DNA of 64,000 nt from Brevibacterium casei CIP 102111. Its GTDB lineage: Bacteria; Actinomycetota; Actinomycetes; Actinomycetales; Brevibacteriaceae. The position numbers were made by a program, and so were the translations under genes. The stretch lies in the NCBI RefSeq assembly GCF_900169275.1, contig NZ_FXZC01000006.1:1-64000 (forward strand), read 5' to 3'. This document shows, in pieces, positions 35,813 to 48,052 of this stretch (positions within the stretch are counted from its first letter, which is position 1; every line of letters begins with the position of its first letter). Under the pieces are notes generated by a model. It was not told the origin of the DNA. It made no database searches and saw only the letters and a list, made by a program, of their open reading frames with translations.

Positions 35813-35891
35813 GCGGTGACTCGAGTGCGGGCGACTGGGAGTCGACCCGTGCTCGGGTCGGTGTGGTCGGCTCGGGGTCTCGGGTCTGTTC

Positions 35892-35953
35892 TGAATCACT
35901 TTCCGCCCGTTGGGTCGGGTTTCGAACCGACCCAACGGGCGGAAAGTGACTCA
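35892..35953. repeat. 62-bp intergenic palindrome, copy 1
   Basis: This near-perfect inverted repeat begins TGAATCACTTTCCGCCCG, mirrors to CGGGCGGAAAGTGACTCA, and has a TTCGAA-type centre. Its ends and arms match the copies at 48159 and 57371. It sits 80 bases after rsmI and 134 bases before metG. As RNA it would fold into a stem of about 27 bp, so a role in termination or mRNA-end protection is possible. Confidence 0.85.
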
Positions 35954-36087
35954 CTTCGGGCGGAGGGCTTTCGGCTCGGAGGCGCGGGCCCCGGCACACC
36001 GCCACCCCGCGCGTCCCCACGTCGCCCCCGCCCACGAGCCGAACCGCGGCAAGCGGTGCGTCGCGCGTCATCTAGACTGAATGCCCT

Positions 36088-37803
36088 ATGGGTTACTACG
36101 TGACAACAGCCATCGCCTACCCCAATGGGGCCATCCACATCGGGCACGCGTACGAGTACATCGCCGCCGACACGATCGCGCGGTTCAAGCGCCTCGACAA
36201 CCACGACGTGTTCTTCGCCACCGGCACCGACGAGCACGGCCTCAAGATGCTCCAGGCGGCGAACAGGCTGGGGATCACGCCCAAGGAGCTCGCTGACGAC
36301 AACGCGAAGAACTTCCGCGACACGCAGCTCGCGCTCGGCTCGACCTTCGACCGGTTCATCCGGACCACTGACCCCGACCACTACGCCGCCTCGCAGGAGA
36401 TCTGGCGTCGGCTCGAAGAGGCCGGTGACATCTACCTCGACTCGTACTCGGGTTGGTACTCGGTGCGCGACGAGGCGTTCTACACCGAGGACGAGACCGA
36501 GGTCGTCGACGGCGTGCGCCTGTCGAAGGAGACCCGCACCGAGGTGACCTGGACGGAGGAGGAGTCCTACTTCTTCCGTCTCTCGAAGTACCAGGAGCCC
36601 CTCCTCGAGCTCTACCGCGATCACCCCGAGTTCCTCGGCCCCGACTCCCGCCGCAACGAGGTCGCCTCGTTCGTCGCCTCCGGCCTCAAGGACCTCTCGA
36701 TCTCGCGCACGACCTTCGACTGGGGCGTGCCCGTACCCGGCAACGACAAGCACGTCATGTACGTGTGGATCGACGCCTTGACGAACTACCTCACCGCCGC
36801 CGGTTTCCCCGACGACACCGAGGCGTTTGCCAAGTGGTGGCCCGCCGACGTCCACATCATCGGCAAGGACATCATCCGCTTCCACAGCGTCTACTGGCCC
36901 GCGTTCCTCATGTCCGCCGGCATCGAGCTGCCCCGTCGCGTCCACGCCCACGGCTTCCTCTTCAACGCCGGGGAGAAGATGTCGAAGTCCGTCGGCAACG
37001 TCGTCGACCCCATCGACCTCGTCGACGCGTTCGGTCTCGACACCGTCCGCTTCTTCCTCTTCCGCGAGTTCTCCTACGGCCAGGACGGCTCGTACACGAA
37101 GGACTCGATCATCACCCGCAAGAACGCCGACCTCGCCAACGAGTACGGCAACCTCGCCCAGCGCTCGCTGTCGATGATCGCGAAGAACTGCGACGGACAG
37201 GTGCCGCAGCCCGGCGACCTCACCGAGGCGGACGAGTCCCTGCTCTCCCTCGCCCGCGGCACCCTCGAGACCGCCCGCCGACACGTCGACACCCAGAGCC
37301 TCCACCTCTACGTCGACGCGTGCTGGAAGGTGCTCACCGAGGCCAACCGCTACTTCTCCGCGCAGGAGCCCTGGAAGCTGAAGAAGACCGACCCCGAGCG
37401 CATGGCCACCGTCCTCTGGGTGACGATCGAGGTCGTGCGCATCGTCTCGATCCTCATCCAGCCCGTCATGCCCGAATCCGCAGGGAGGATCCTCGACCTC
37501 CTCGGCGTCGCCGAAGGGTCCGCTGAGGCGGGCGCGAAGGTCCTGCCCACCGCGATCGAGACCGGCACCGGTGCCGAGGTGATGGACACCGTGACCGCGA
37601 GTGCCGCCGTCGGCGTCGCCGCCGGAGCGGGATTCGCCGGTGCCGGCATCGCCCCGGCCGCCGCTGAGACCGCCGAGGGCGGGGTGTCGGCCGCCGACGT
37701 CGATCCCCGCTCGTTCGCGGCCATCGACTTCCCGCTCGTGCCCGGCACCCCGCTGCCCAAGCCCGAACCGGTGTTCCCGAAGTTCGTGGAGGAGACGGAG
37801 TAA
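36088..37803 (+). CDS. metG: Methionine-tRNA ligase
   Basis: This class I aminoacyl-tRNA synthetase has 571 residues. The HIGH signature is at residues 17-20 and KMSKS at about 297-301. The connective peptide lacks the cysteine quartet for zinc, so it is the zinc-free MetRS type. The anticodon-binding domain runs to about residue 485. The C terminus has an extra Ala/Gly-rich stretch (about 500-550) before a conserved [24 protein letters not shown] close. The ATG is at 36088, and tatD starts on its last stop base (TAATG), so the two are coupled. Confidence 0.95.
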   Translation: MGYYVTTAIAYPNGAIHIGHAYEYIAADTIARFKRLDNHDVFFATGTDEHGLKMLQAANRLGITPKELADDNAKNFRDTQLALGSTFDRFIRTTDPDHYAASQEIWRRLEEAGDIYLDSYSGWYSVRDEAFYTEDETEVVDGVRLSKETRTEVTWTEEESYFFRLSKYQEPLLELYRDHPEFLGPDSRRNEVASFVASGLKDLSISRTTFDWGVPVPGNDKHVMYVWIDALTNYLTAAGFPDDTEAFAKWWPADVHIIGKDIIRFHSVYWPAFLMSAGIELPRRVHAHGFLFNAGEKMSKSVGNVVDPIDLVDAFGLDTVRFFLFREFSYGQDGSYTKDSIITRKNADLANEYGNLAQRSLSMIAKNCDGQVPQPGDLTEADESLLSLARGTLETARRHVDTQSLHLYVDACWKVLTEANRYFSAQEPWKLKKTDPERMATVLWVTIEVVRIVSILIQPVMPESAGRILDLLGVAEGSAEAGAKVLPTAIETGTGAEVMDTVTASAAVGVAAGAGFAGAGIAPAAAETAEGGVSAADVDPRSFAAIDFPLVPGTPLPKPEPVFPKFVEETE

Positions 37804-38801
37804 TGGCCTCGCGCGCTGCCGGAACGTACCCGCCGGTGCCCGAACCGCTGCCCCACCCGATCGTCGACACCCACACCCACCTCGACATCGGCACGGGCGT
37901 GCGCCTGCCGCTCGGTGCCGGCGAACCCTCCCCGGACGTCACCCCGTCCGAGGACGAGGAGTTCCCCGATCTCGACTTCTTCTTCGACACCGCCGAGGCG
38001 GCCGGAGTGCGCCGGATCGTCCAGATCGGCTGCGACCTGCCCGCCGCCCGCTGGACGACCGCGCTCGTCGCCTCCCAGTACGCAGGGCAGGGGAATGCGG
38101 CCCTGGCCGCCGCGGCGAACGTCGACCCGGCCGTCGCCGCCCGGGTGCCGACACCGCCTGTCACCGGGCGGACGTGGATGCTCGGGGGAGCGGCGCTCCA
38201 TCCGAACGAGGCCCCGCGGCTGGCAGAGCGCGGCCTCCTCGACGATGCGCTCACCGAGATCGAGACGCTTGTGACGAGTGAGGACCGGATGCGCGTGGTC
38301 GGGGAGACCGGCCTCGACTACTTCCGCACCGGTGAGGACGGCATCGCCGAGCAGCAGCGGTCGTTCCGGGCGCACATCGAGATCGCCAAACGGACCGGCC
38401 GTGCCCTGCAGATCCACGACCGCGAGGCCCATGCCGACGTCCTGCGCATCCTCCGCGAGGAGGGGGCGCCCGAGGTGACGATCTTCCACTGCTTCTCCGG
38501 CGACGAGGCGATGGCCCGCGAATGCGCCGAGCACGGCTACTTCATGTCGTTTGCCGGCAACATCACGTTCAAGAACGCCGATGAGCTGCGCCGTGCCGCC
38601 GCGAGCGCCCCGCTCGAGCTCCTCCTCACGGAGACCGACGCCCCCTTCCTCACCCCTCATCCCTACCGCGGCAAGCCCGGCGGCCCCTACCTCACCCCGA
38701 TAACGGCCAGGATGCTCGCCGAGGTGCGGGGGATGGACGCCGGTGACCTCGCCGAGGCGGTGTGGGCGAACGCGGAGACCGCGCTCGGCAGCTGGGACTG
38801 A
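37803..38801 (+). CDS. tatD: TatD-family metal-dependent DNase
   Basis: This TIM-barrel metallohydrolase has 332 residues. The metal-binding HTHLD lies near residues 23-27 and GETGLDYFR around 165, with a His ligand in LQIHDREAH and another in TIFHCFSG. TETDAPFLTPHPYRGK near residue 280 is the family C-terminal motif. The family cleaves DNA 3'-5' and takes part in repair; other substrates have been proposed. It has a longer loop than E. coli TatD between residues 40 and 65. Downstream of metG in the order typical for actinobacteria, where rpfB follows. Confidence 0.9.
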   Translation: MASRAAGTYPPVPEPLPHPIVDTHTHLDIGTGVRLPLGAGEPSPDVTPSEDEEFPDLDFFFDTAEAAGVRRIVQIGCDLPAARWTTALVASQYAGQGNAALAAAANVDPAVAARVPTPPVTGRTWMLGGAALHPNEAPRLAERGLLDDALTEIETLVTSEDRMRVVGETGLDYFRTGEDGIAEQQRSFRAHIEIAKRTGRALQIHDREAHADVLRILREEGAPEVTIFHCFSGDEAMARECAEHGYFMSFAGNITFKNADELRRAAASAPLELLLTETDAPFLTPHPYRGKPGGPYLTPITARMLAEVRGMDAGDLAEAVWANAETALGSWD

Positions 38802-38947
38802 GCCCCCGCCTCGGCGAGGGTGAGGGCCAAGATCACGGTCGTTATGGACGTCACATCACGGTCGTCGGTCGTGCCGTGGATGACGTCTGACCTGGACGGA
38901 TGCCGACTGCTGTGAACCCCGGAAATCCGGGAGTCTGAGAGATTCCT

Positions 38948-38994
38948 GTTACGGTTTCGTAATCTTTTGCAAGCGATGTAACGAATCGGTTACA
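38948..38994. promoter_or_regulatory. Candidate MtrA/CRP-type operator cluster upstream of rpf
   Basis: Two inverted half-site pairs lie 48-94 bases before the rpf start: GTTAC-N6-GTAAT (38948-38963) and TGTAAC-GAATCG-GTTACA (38977-38994). Each has starts 11 bp apart. The second also resembles a CRP/GlxR palindrome with A replacing G. MtrA and GlxR are both known rpf regulators in other actinobacteria; which one acts here is inferred. Confidence 0.45.
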
Positions 38995-39041
38995 GTGGAT
39001 GAGTCGCAAACAGCTGATCAACTCTGCTCGGGGATATTTCT

Positions 39042-40262
39042 GTGATTGATTTTCTCAAGAACCGCAAGGTGCAGATCGCCGCACAGGCGGTCGTCATCAC
39101 CGGACTCGTCGGTGGCACCGGTGCCGTGCTCACCATGAACAAGCCCGTCACCCTCGAGGTGAACGGCAAGGCCGAAGAGATCCGCACCTTCGGGGGAACC
39201 GTCGGTGAGATCCTCGACAGCCAGAACATCGAGCTCGAGAAGCGCGATGAGGTCAAGCCGGGTGTGAACACGAAGATCGACCGCGATATGACGGTCACGG
39301 TCAACACCGCCAAGGACGTCGCGCTCACCGTCGACGGCAAGAAGACCGACGAGTGGACGAACGCGAACACCGTCGGGCAGGCTCTCGCCGACCTCGGCGT
39401 CGAAGCCAAGGATGCCGAGCTCAGCGCCGAGGCCACCGACAAGCTCAAGGTCGACGGCGAGACGAGCATCGACGTCACCACCGCGAAGGCGCTCACCGTC
39501 GTCGCCGACGGCAAGGACCACAAGGTCACCGCGCCCGTCGACACCGCCGGCGCCGCCCTCAAGGAAGCCGACATCAAGCTCGACAAGGACGACTACCTCT
39601 CCGTGCCGATGAGCGCATCCGTCACCGACGGTCAGGTCCTCACCGTCAACCGGGTGGAGAACAAGACCGTCAAGGAGAAGCAGGACATCGAGCCCAAGGT
39701 CGAGAAGAAGAAGTCGGACTCCCTCTTCGTCGGTGAGACGAAGGTCGAGGAGAAGGGCAAGGCCGGGCAGAAGGAAGTCGAGTACCAGGTCAAGATCGTC
39801 AACGGCGAAGAGGTCGAGAAGGAGAAGAAGGGCGAGAAGGTCCTCTCCGAACCGAAGGCCAAGGTCGTCGTCGAGGGCACGAAGAAGAAGGAGAAGCCCT
39901 CCTCGAACGACTCGGGCTCGGGCTCGGGATCCGATGACAGCGGAAGCGGCTCCGGCGGCGGCTCCGACGACGGCGGCTCGAGCTCCGGTGGCGGCGGTTC
40001 GATGACGACCGAGGAGATCAAGGCGATGCTCGGCGGACCCGGCTCCAAGTGGTACCAGGTCGCCAAGTGCGAGTCGAACTTCAACCCGCGCGCCGTGAAC
40101 AAGCAGAACAACGCCCACTTCGGCCTCTTCCAGTTCAAGCTCGCCACGTGGCGCAGCGTGGGCGGTTCGGGCAACCCGATCGACGCCAGCCCGCGCGAGC
40201 AGTTCGACCGCGCGAAGAAGCTCCAGGCCAAGGCCGGCTGGGGACAGTGGGCCTGCGCCTGA
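39042..40262 (+). CDS. rpfB: Resuscitation-promoting factor (RpfB-like)
   Basis: This secreted muralytic enzyme cleaves peptidoglycan and helps dormant cells resume growth. It has 406 residues: a short basic N terminus and signal helix (10-32), three DUF348 repeats (about 33-205), a Lys/Glu-rich G5 domain (about 210-285), a Gly/Ser/Asp linker (286-325) and the lysozyme-like Rpf domain (331-406) with the catalytic Glu344 in AKCESNFNPRAVN. It closes in WGQWACA. The start is a GTG at 39042. It follows metG-tatD as is usual, but groES rather than rsmA comes next. Confidence 0.94.
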   Translation: MIDFLKNRKVQIAAQAVVITGLVGGTGAVLTMNKPVTLEVNGKAEEIRTFGGTVGEILDSQNIELEKRDEVKPGVNTKIDRDMTVTVNTAKDVALTVDGKKTDEWTNANTVGQALADLGVEAKDAELSAEATDKLKVDGETSIDVTTAKALTVVADGKDHKVTAPVDTAGAALKEADIKLDKDDYLSVPMSASVTDGQVLTVNRVENKTVKEKQDIEPKVEKKKSDSLFVGETKVEEKGKAGQKEVEYQVKIVNGEEVEKEKKGEKVLSEPKAKVVVEGTKKKEKPSSNDSGSGSGSDDSGSGSGGGSDDGGSSSGGGGSMTTEEIKAMLGGPGSKWYQVAKCESNFNPRAVNKQNNAHFGLFQFKLATWRSVGGSGNPIDASPREQFDRAKKLQAKAGWGQWACA

Positions 40263-40338
40263 GCGCAGCGCTGCGGCGCTGACCGAGCGCCGGCACCAGC
40301 CGACCGTCCGCGGTCGCAGCCGAGATGAGCGCACCGAT

Positions 40339-40368
40339 GAGGGACTCCGGATCCGTCCGGGGTCCCTC
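40339..40368 (+). terminator. rpf hairpin terminator
   Basis: GAGGGACTCCGGA and TCCGGGGTCCCTC pair (13 bp, one G-U) around a TCCG loop, 77 bases after the rpf stop and before the groE control region. Confidence 0.65.
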
Positions 40369-40525
40369 TCGCGCATTCACGGGCTTGCGCGTCCCGCCGA
40401 GGTGGCGGTGCTCGGGCCGTGGCCCTGCGGTGGCGTGCCCTGGCCGCCGAGGCGGGGGTGCGGGCCGCCGAGGTGGCGGTCCGCGCACCCCGAGGCTGAG
40501 CTTTCCCCGAGAGCCCCGCGAAATC

Positions 40526-40552
40526 TTGGCACTCGAGTTGACCGAGTGCTAA
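40526..40552. promoter_or_regulatory. CIRCE element 1 (HrcA operator)
   Basis: TTGGCACTC-N9-GAGTGCTAA differs by one base from the canonical CIRCE. It overlaps the -35 hexamer of the groES promoter, so HrcA bound here would exclude RNA polymerase. Confidence 0.92.
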
Positions 40553-40566
40553 AGGAGTCATAGAGT
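40538..40566 (+). promoter_or_regulatory. groES-groEL promoter
   Basis: The -35 TTGACC (40538-40543) and -10 TAGAGT (40561-40566) are separated by 17 bases. The -35 lies inside CIRCE 1 and the start point would fall in CIRCE 2. Confidence 0.65.
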
Positions 40567-40570
40567 CGCA

Positions 40571-40597
40571 TTAGCACTGACACTCAGTGAGTGCCAG
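40571..40597. promoter_or_regulatory. CIRCE element 2 (degenerate)
   Basis: TTAGCACTG-N9-GAGTGCCAG retains most of the inverted repeat. It begins 18 bases after CIRCE 1 ends and lies at the expected transcription start, suggesting double control by HrcA. Confidence 0.75.
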
Positions 40598-40708
40598 TTT
40601 CATCGGACGGTCGAACTCCTCGGCACCCGCGACGACGAGAGGTTCCTCAGGCGCACGCCGCCGTCTGACTCCACCAGTATCGAACCCAGCGAAGGGAGAG
40701 AGCCCGAT

Positions 40709-41002
40709 ATGTCGGTCTCCATCAAGCCACTCGAAGATCGGATCGTCATCCGTCAGGTCGAAGCCGAGCAGACCACTGCCAGCGGTCTGGTCATCCCCGA
40801 CACTGCCAAGGAGAAGCCGCAGGAAGGCGAAGTCGTCGCAGTGGGCCCCGGCCGCGTTGCTGACAACGGCAACCGCGTTCCCGTCGACGTCGCTGTCGGC
40901 GACAAGGTCATCTACTCGAAGTACGGCGGCACCGAGGTCAAGTACGCCGGCGAGGAGTACCTCGTCCTCTCGGCCCGCGACGTGCTCGCCGTCATCGGCT
41001 GA
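40709..41002 (+). CDS. groS: Co-chaperonin GroES
   Basis: This is the 10-kDa lid of the GroEL folding chamber, 97 residues. [21 protein letters not shown] starts the protein and is followed by the mobile loop ([17 protein letters not shown], about 22-38) that contacts Gro[20 protein letters not shown] ends it. The ATG has GGGAGAG upstream. groEL follows after 33 bases. Heat induction through the two CIRCE sites is expected. Confidence 0.97.
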   Translation: MSVSIKPLEDRIVIRQVEAEQTTASGLVIPDTAKEKPQEGEVVAVGPGRVADNGNRVPVDVAVGDKVIYSKYGGTEVKYAGEEYLVLSARDVLAVIG

Positions 41003-41011
41003 ATCCCCTGA

Positions 41012-42628
<1,617 letters not shown>

Positions 42629-42673
42629 CCTCCGTCCCCGCTCAGGCTGAGCCCTCAGCCTGATCCCTCATCG

Positions 42674-42703
42674 GATGGCCCGGAACGCCTGTTCCGGGCC
42701 ATC
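42674..42703 (+). terminator. groEL terminator
   Basis: GATGGCCCGGAAC and GTTCCGGGCCATC form a perfect 13-bp stem with a GCCT loop, 46 bases after groEL, followed by a modestly T-rich GGTGTGT. Confidence 0.8.
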
Positions 42704-42875
42704 GGTGTGTCCGGGATGTCCCTCGCCGAGGCGGCCGACCGACTCCGGCCCAGCCCCCTGACATCGTCGTCCGGCCCCAGCTGTGAGTTCGCCGCCTGTC
42801 GTTGCCACCGCCTGTGATGAGTGCCATACTCGTGAACTGTTGAAACCTGAATGATCTCATCTGAGGCGAGGGCGA

Positions 42876-43520
42876 GTGGACTTCCGACAGACCGCGATCT
42901 TCCGCGCGAGCACCGCGCAGCGACGGGCGCGCATCGAGCACGCCGCTCGCTTCGTCGTTGCCGAACGCGGCTTCGGCGCCGCGAGCATCGGTGCGATCGC
43001 CCGCGCCGCCGACTGCACCCCGCGGCACATCCACACCCTCTACGGCAACCGCGTCGCCCTCCTCCTCGCCGTCTTCGCGAGTGCGGCCGGCCGTGAACTC
43101 GAGGTCGTCTCCGACGCCGTCGGGTCCTGTTCGAGCCCGGCACAGATCGTCGACGCCGTCGTCGACGTCTTCGTCTCCCGCGCCGTCGCCGGCCGCGGAC
43201 TCGCCCATGCCCTCCTCCTCGAGGACGTCCCCGATGCCGTGCAGCGCGAACGCCGAGCCCTGCGCCGCGGGTACGTCGCCGTCATCGCCGCCGGACTCCG
43301 GCGCACCCTGGGAGGCGACTATCCCGCCGAGATTTTCGCCCGCTCCCTCATCGGCGCGATCTCGGAGAACCTCGTCGATCTCCTCGACCCGGACCGGGCG
43401 CGACCGAACCCCGCCGAGGTGCAGTGGCACATCGCAACGATCGCGTCCTACTCACGGGCTGCTCTGACCGCCCTGCCCCGCGACAATGCCCCTCTCACCC
43501 GCGTCCCCGCAGGCAGCTGA
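42876..43520 (+). CDS. TetR-family transcriptional regulator
   Basis: This is a repressor-type regulator of 214 residues. The N-terminal helix-turn-helix (about residues 18-62) contains FVVAERGFGAASIGAIARAA and the recognition helix region CTPRHIHTLYGNRVALL. The C-terminal ligand domain is Ala-rich and not diagnostic. The start is a GTG. It converges tightly (2 bases) on the SRPBCC gene; its targets and ligand cannot be told from the neighbours. Confidence 0.82.
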   Translation: MDFRQTAIFRASTAQRRARIEHAARFVVAERGFGAASIGAIARAADCTPRHIHTLYGNRVALLLAVFASAAGRELEVVSDAVGSCSSPAQIVDAVVDVFVSRAVAGRGLAHALLLEDVPDAVQRERRALRRGYVAVIAAGLRRTLGGDYPAEIFARSLIGAISENLVDLLDPDRARPNPAEVQWHIATIASYSRAALTALPRDNAPLTRVPAGS

Positions 43521-43522
43521 CG

Positions 43523-43921
43523 TCACCGCTGTTCGAGCACCGATCTCAATCGCTCGAGATCCGCGGCCACGGCCGCGGCATCGCGGTCGACGTCAGCGGC
43601 GCTCATGCCCGGGTGCTGGGCGACGGTGAAGACGACCTCGCAGCCGGATCCGCAGACGCGCACCCGCAGGCGATTGCGATTGACCGTCCCGTCGGGGAAG
43701 ACGACATCGTGGTCGAGGACACCGGAGCCGACGTCGCCGACGAAGCGGACCTCGACCGGGCCCATGGGGGAGTCGGCGATCCACCGGCCGTCATCGTTGC
43801 GGATGCCGGTGCTCAGTCCGGCCGCCCACCGGGGAAGGTTCGCAGGTTCCCCGGCGAAGGCGGCCACCTCGGCGAGGGGCCGGGAGATCGTGCAGGCGAC
43901 GTCGCGCGGGTGAGCTTCCAT
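43523..43921 (-). CDS. SRPBCC (START-like) domain protein
   Basis: This 132-residue protein looks like a helix-grip ligand-binding fold: CTISRPLAEVAAFAGEPANLPRWAAG at the start, split here as a conserved RPL...PANLPRWA pattern, then SPMGPVEVRFV and a long C-terminal helix with aspartates and alanines. Such proteins bind hydrophobic ligands or act as cyclase-like enzymes; the role is unknown. The ATG at 43921 fits the family; a GTG at 43939 with a GAGGA site would add six residues. It is divergent from the pseudouridine synthase gene. Confidence 0.62.
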   Translation of the reverse strand: MEAHPRDVACTISRPLAEVAAFAGEPANLPRWAAGLSTGIRNDDGRWIADSPMGPVEVRFVGDVGSGVLDHDVVFPDGTVNRNRLRVRVCGSGCEVVFTVAQHPGMSAADVDRDAAAVAADLERLRSVLEQR

Positions 43922-43960
43922 GAGCCCAGCAGACCACACGGTCCTCGTAGAATGAAGGGC

Positions 43961-45127
43961 ATGCCGCGCAGTCCGTTACCGCCGAGAGAGGGGATCTCGG
44001 CGACCGTGCTCCGCGCTCCCGGAGGACTCGCCACCCATGCGAAGGCCCACCTCCCGGTGCCGGCGACGATCGGCCGCTGGCTGAGCGAGGAGTTCCCCTC
44101 CGCCGCGGAGTCCGACCGGCGCGCCCTCGTCGCCCAGACCCCCGCCGAGGCGGCAGAGATCGTCGATGCTGACGTGGCAGGCAAGGGGAGGCTCGGCGAG
44201 CCACTTTCCGCCCCCGAGGCACTCGGCCCGTTGCTGCCCGGGCAGATGTGCGACAGCCTCGGCACCCCAGTGCACTGGGATGATCCCGTCATCCCCGGCG
44301 GCTTCTACTTCTTCCACCGGCCGGTTCCCGCCGAGGAGCGCATCCCCTTCGAGGTGAGCATCGTCTGGGAGGATGACGATCTCCTCGTCGTCGACAAACC
44401 CCACTTCCTCGCAAGCACCCCGAACGGCCGGTTCGTCCGCGAAAGCGTCGTCACCCGACTGCGCGTCGACCGCGGCGAACCCGACCTCGTCGCCATCCAC
44501 CGCCTCGACCGGATCACCGCCGGCCTCCTCATCCTCTCGCGGCGGCCGGAGACCCGCGGTCGCTACCAGCGCCTCTTCCAGGACCGGCAGGTGACCAAGA
44601 CCTACCGGGCGCTCGCCTCGAGCCCACCGTACGACCTCGACTTCCCGCTCACCCGGCGCTCGCGCCTGCACAAGCCGCCCGGCGGTCGCCAGGTCCTCGA
44701 AGTCCCGGGGGAGGCCAATGCGATCAGTCGGATCGACCACCTCGGCGAGGTGGCGGGGCGTGTGGGAGTGAGCGAATACCGGCTCGAGCCGCTCACGGGC
44801 AAGACCCACCAGCTGCGGGTGCATATGAACGCGCTCGGGCTGCCGCTCCTCGGCGATCCCGTCTATCCGCGCGATCTCAGCCCCGATCCCTACGACTTCA
44901 GCACTGCCCTCCAACTGCTCGCTGCGACGATCGACTTCACGGACCCGCTCGATGGGCGACTACGGCGCTTCGCGACGGGGCTCGCCCTCGACGGCAGCGC
45001 TGACGACGACGGCGGTCGGGGAACCTCGCCGATGCCGGGGCCGGGGCCGACGCTCACCTCGTCGCCGGGGACGGCCGACGACCCGGGCAGTGCAGGCGCA
45101 GAGACACCGGGTGTGCCGCAGACGTAG
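43961..45127 (+). CDS. RluA-family pseudouridine synthase
   Basis: This RNA uridine isomerase of about 388 residues has the catalytic Asp in AIHRLDRITAGLLIL, the RluA/RluD hallmark (about residue 186). VDKPHFLASTPNGRF precedes it and LEPLTGKTHQLRVHM, LGDPVYPRDL follow. The first 100 residues are an extra N-terminal region common in actinobacterial members. The target RNA cannot be read from sequence. Two in-frame ATGs (43952, 43961) are possible. The Gly/Pro/Ser-rich tail after residue 345 is probably disordered. Confidence 0.85.
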   Translation: MPRSPLPPREGISATVLRAPGGLATHAKAHLPVPATIGRWLSEEFPSAAESDRRALVAQTPAEAAEIVDADVAGKGRLGEPLSAPEALGPLLPGQMCDSLGTPVHWDDPVIPGGFYFFHRPVPAEERIPFEVSIVWEDDDLLVVDKPHFLASTPNGRFVRESVVTRLRVDRGEPDLVAIHRLDRITAGLLILSRRPETRGRYQRLFQDRQVTKTYRALASSPPYDLDFPLTRRSRLHKPPGGRQVLEVPGEANAISRIDHLGEVAGRVGVSEYRLEPLTGKTHQLRVHMNALGLPLLGDPVYPRDLSPDPYDFSTALQLLAATIDFTDPLDGRLRRFATGLALDGSADDDGGRGTSPMPGPGPTLTSSPGTADDPGSAGAETPGVPQT

Positions 45128-45173
45128 TGGGGGCGTTCCGCGCGCGACGGGTGGACACGGTAGCCTGGAGGGT

Positions 45174-45836
45174 ATGAGCCCGAACGCACCCGGATGCACG
45201 TCAGAGGCGATCGTCGCCTTGGTCCGGACCCGAATCACCACCGGCGAGTACCCTGCGGGGTCCCCGGTCCGCGACGGTGCCCTGGCCAAGGAATTCAACG
45301 TCTCCCGCAACACCGCGCGCGAATCGCTCAGCCTGCTGCGCCACGCCGGCCTGCTCACTCAGGAGCCCAACCGCGGGTTCTTCGTCCGCACCTTCGGCAT
45401 CGACGAGCTCAAGGATCTCTACCGCGCCCGCCGGGTCTTCGAGATCCGCGCCGTCCAGGAGTCCCAGGACGCCACCGACGAGGCGATGGCGGCCGTCGAG
45501 GCCTCGGTCGTCCGCGCCGAGAACGCCCCGGAGAACGAAGGCTGGGCCGATGCGCAGGAGCACTCCGCGTCGTTCCACCGCGCGATCGTCGGACTCCTCG
45601 GCTCGCCCCTGCTCGATGAGTTCTACCTCAATCTCATGGCCCGCCTGTCGACGACGTTCTCCCGCTCGCCCGAACCGGGGAAGTACCACTCGCACTGGGC
45701 GAACCCGCACCGGGACATCCTCGAGAAGATTAAGTCCGGGGACCGCCAAGGCGCAGAAGGACTCCTGCGCATCCACCTCGACGACTCAGAGGCCTCGACC
45801 CTCGACCTCGCGCGTTCGGTCGGCGCGGGTCGCTGA
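45174..45836 (+). CDS. GntR-family regulator (FadR/FCD subfamily)
   Basis: This regulator of 220 residues has an N-terminal winged helix (residues 10-75) with AIVALVRTRITTGEYPAGSP and the recognition stretch EFNVSRNTARESLSLL. The C-terminal FCD effector domain (about 85-210) supplies metal or ligand residues, including ARRVFEIRAVQ and FHRAIVGLLGSPLLDEFY. These proteins usually sense small carboxylates. The ATG follows GGAGGGT. No metabolic operon adjoins it. Confidence 0.88.
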   Translation: MSPNAPGCTSEAIVALVRTRITTGEYPAGSPVRDGALAKEFNVSRNTARESLSLLRHAGLLTQEPNRGFFVRTFGIDELKDLYRARRVFEIRAVQESQDATDEAMAAVEASVVRAENAPENEGWADAQEHSASFHRAIVGLLGSPLLDEFYLNLMARLSTTFSRSPEPGKYHSHWANPHRDILEKIKSGDRQGAEGLLRIHLDDSEASTLDLARSVGAGR

Positions 45837-45914
45837 CACCGCTGGTCGGCCGCGCGGATGACTGACTGTGTCGATGTTCGTGCCGACGCGATCGACCGGC
45901 TGTTCCATGAAGGG

Positions 45915-46316
45915 TCAGAGGCCCTCGGGACTGTCGGGCGGGGTGAAGTACCGTTTCCTAAGCAGATACAGGACGAACCAGACGACGGTGGCTGCGACGA
46001 TTGCGGTGAACACCAGCTCGACCACGTCGGCACCACGAGCGACGAAACCGGGAAGCACGAACGCGAACACATAGGTGCACAACAGTGCCGCGCCCCGCGG
46101 AATGCTGCCGACGAAGCTCTTCACCTCGGGGCGGACACCTTTTGACCGGAAGAGCAACCAGACTCCCACTGCACCGAGTGCCGAGATGACCAATGCCGTC
46201 CAGACGGCACCCGCCACCGGTTGCTGTCGTAGGAGAGCTTTGACGATCTCAGCGAGGGAACCCCACGCGCAGAGCACAGTGGCGCCGAGCAGGACCGTGT
46301 AGAACTTCGACGTCAT
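45915..46316 (-). CDS. Small four-helix membrane protein, unknown function
   Basis: This 133-residue protein has four predicted membrane helices: residues about 5-25, 37-56, 73-93 and 98-118. It ends in a basic then acidic tail (LLRKRYFTPPDSPEGL). I do not recognise the family. The ATG at 46316 lacks a strong ribosome site. It converges on the GntR gene and is divergent from guaB. Confidence 0.55.
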   Translation of the reverse strand: MTSKFYTVLLGATVLCAWGSLAEIVKALLRQQPVAGAVWTALVISALGAVGVWLLFRSKGVRPEVKSFVGSIPRGAALLCTYVFAFVLPGFVARGADVVELVFTAIVAATVVWFVLYLLRKRYFTPPDSPEGL

Positions 46317-46452
46317 TCGAGTGCAGGCCTTTCGAGCGGGTGGCCTCTATGGTAATTCGCCCACGGCACTGACAACGGGGACAGGATTGCCGAGCGATCG
46401 ACCGCCTCGGCGAGGTGTCCATTCTCACAGCCCGAGGTAGTTGAAACCGTAG

Positions 46453-48042
<1,590 letters not shown>

Positions 48043-48052
48043 GGCACACTGG

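Noticed and set aside
35915..35935. GGTTTCGAACC-like centre of a palindrome resembling a tRNA T-arm
   Set aside because: No acceptor stem, D-arm or anticodon arm surrounds it. The similarity comes from the palindrome centre.
38802..39041. Possible c-di-AMP (ydaO) riboswitch ahead of rpf, known from other actinobacterial rpf genes
   Set aside because: The leader is only 240 bases, and the characteristic conserved loops were not recognisable.
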